The notes below the pieces were generated by a model, which worked only from the letters and a program-made list of their open reading frames with translations, had not been told where the DNA came from and searched no databases. From Isochrysis galbana (taxonomy: Eukaryota; Haptophyta; Isochrysidales; Isochrysidaceae): a stretch of DNA of 64,000 nucleotides. Location: assembly GCA_018136815.1 (NCBI GenBank), contig CM030945.1, forward strand, positions 37,811 through 101,810, written 5' to 3'. Within the stretch, counting starts at the first letter, position 1; each line of letters begins with the position of its first letter. A program made the translations under genes and the position numbers. Shown here piece by piece: positions 63,666 to 64,000 of this stretch.

Positions 63666-64000
63666 GACCTGCCGCCCAGTTTCGCCGCCGCCTGGAGGCT
63701 AAAGCGCCATTCCTGGCAGTCGAGAACCCCAAGATGCACCACTACGCTAAGGCGTTGTTGGACGGCATCGAAGCTACGCAATACGTCCACCCGTGGCAGC
63801 ACGGCACCGGACACACGAAAGCTACAGGACTCTACCTCTCCTCGAGCCTCCCTCCGCTCCAACCAACGTGCATTGTTCCGGGCCGAGAGGCCGTGATGGC
63901 TAACCTTCCCATGACCCCTCATCGCGGCGCTCTCCGGAGCCGCACTTACGTGGGCATCGCGGGGGCGATGGCATCTCAGTGGATGCCGGTGGTCCTAGAC
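63656..64000 (+). CDS. Partial ORF with ENPxMHxYA...PWxxG...KATGL motif, mobile-element type
   Basis: Open to the end of the window with no start seen. FRRRLEAKAPFLAVENPKMH, then YAKALLDGIEATQYVHPWQH, GTGHTKATGLYLSSSLPPLQ and PTCIVPG. The series ENPxMH, QPWxFG, KxTGLWLxxLPxLxPT is known from phage and algal-virus proteins often annotated as DNA methylase-like, and from some algal retroelement polyproteins. Its function is not settled. The gene continues beyond the window. Confidence 0.55.

Overview
This window is eukaryotic nuclear DNA, GC-rich, with short GT-AG spliceosomal introns (mostly 80-460 bp), long simple-sequence tracts, one 100-base assembly gap (56989-57088) and many mobile-element fragments. 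Two lines of evidence point to a photosynthetic protist. There is a bilin-reductase/RCCR-like gene, and several proteins carry organelle-type leaders (thioredoxin, rhodanese, IMPase, methyltransferase). There is also a seven-transmembrane PIP kinase, a fusion known from oomycetes, Dictyostelium and other protists. A secondary-plastid alga such as a haptophyte fits best; this is an inference.

Recognisable host genes in order: an RRM/proline-rich protein (141-2912, -); an inositol-monophosphatase-family enzyme (7465-8424, -); an unknown protein with internal modules (10760-11569, -); a 7TM-PIP kinase with seven exons (12934-18120, -); a rhodanese (20977-21525, -) divergent from an RluA-type pseudouridine synthase (21747-23000, +); an RCCR/bilin-reductase-like gene with five exons (27560-29392, +), tail to tail with a small unknown protein; a targeted thioredoxin (30401-31788, +); a SAM methyltransferase (37044-38203, -); a peptidyl-tRNA hydrolase (40824-41543, -); an acidic unknown protein (42044-42403, -); a peptidyl-serine galactosyltransferase-like gene with a ShK domain and eight exons (46019-49487, +); small membrane or secreted proteins (52851-53577, 57142-57528); and RFT1 (60503-62334, -). 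Where introns were placed, the exon phases close exactly, which supports the models. The genes share no single pathway. The galactosyltransferase and RFT1 both serve the secretory glycosylation route.

Between the genes lies a dense and nested set of mobile elements. Several have boundaries fixed by target-site duplications (TSDs). Rep-A is a short retroposon with a CTAAGTTTATACTT-like 5' end and 15-19 bp TSDs (4401-5277, 49757-50515, 51231-51918, plus many fragments). Two 5'-truncated LINE-like copies have 16 bp TSDs and a homologous ORF end (23163-23838, 58166-59020). A hAT-type element has an 8 bp TSD (39011-39879), and a Mutator-like element has a 9 bp TSD (3301-4230). Foldback and MITE elements lie at 6197-6934 and 26897-27432. 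A roughly 4 kb terminal-inverted-repeat element (32550-36498) encodes a Fanzor/TnpB-like protein between two blocks of opposed tandem repeats. A retroelement-type leader (43178-43592) precedes a truncated cytosine-C5 DNA methyltransferase ORF, which then runs into an unrelated gene fragment.

The most interesting parts are the Fanzor-like element with its repeat arrays, the leader-linked DNA methyltransferase, the well-delimited Rep-A and LINE families (one Rep-A copy splits an ORF that stays in frame across the insertion), and the 7TM-PIP kinase.
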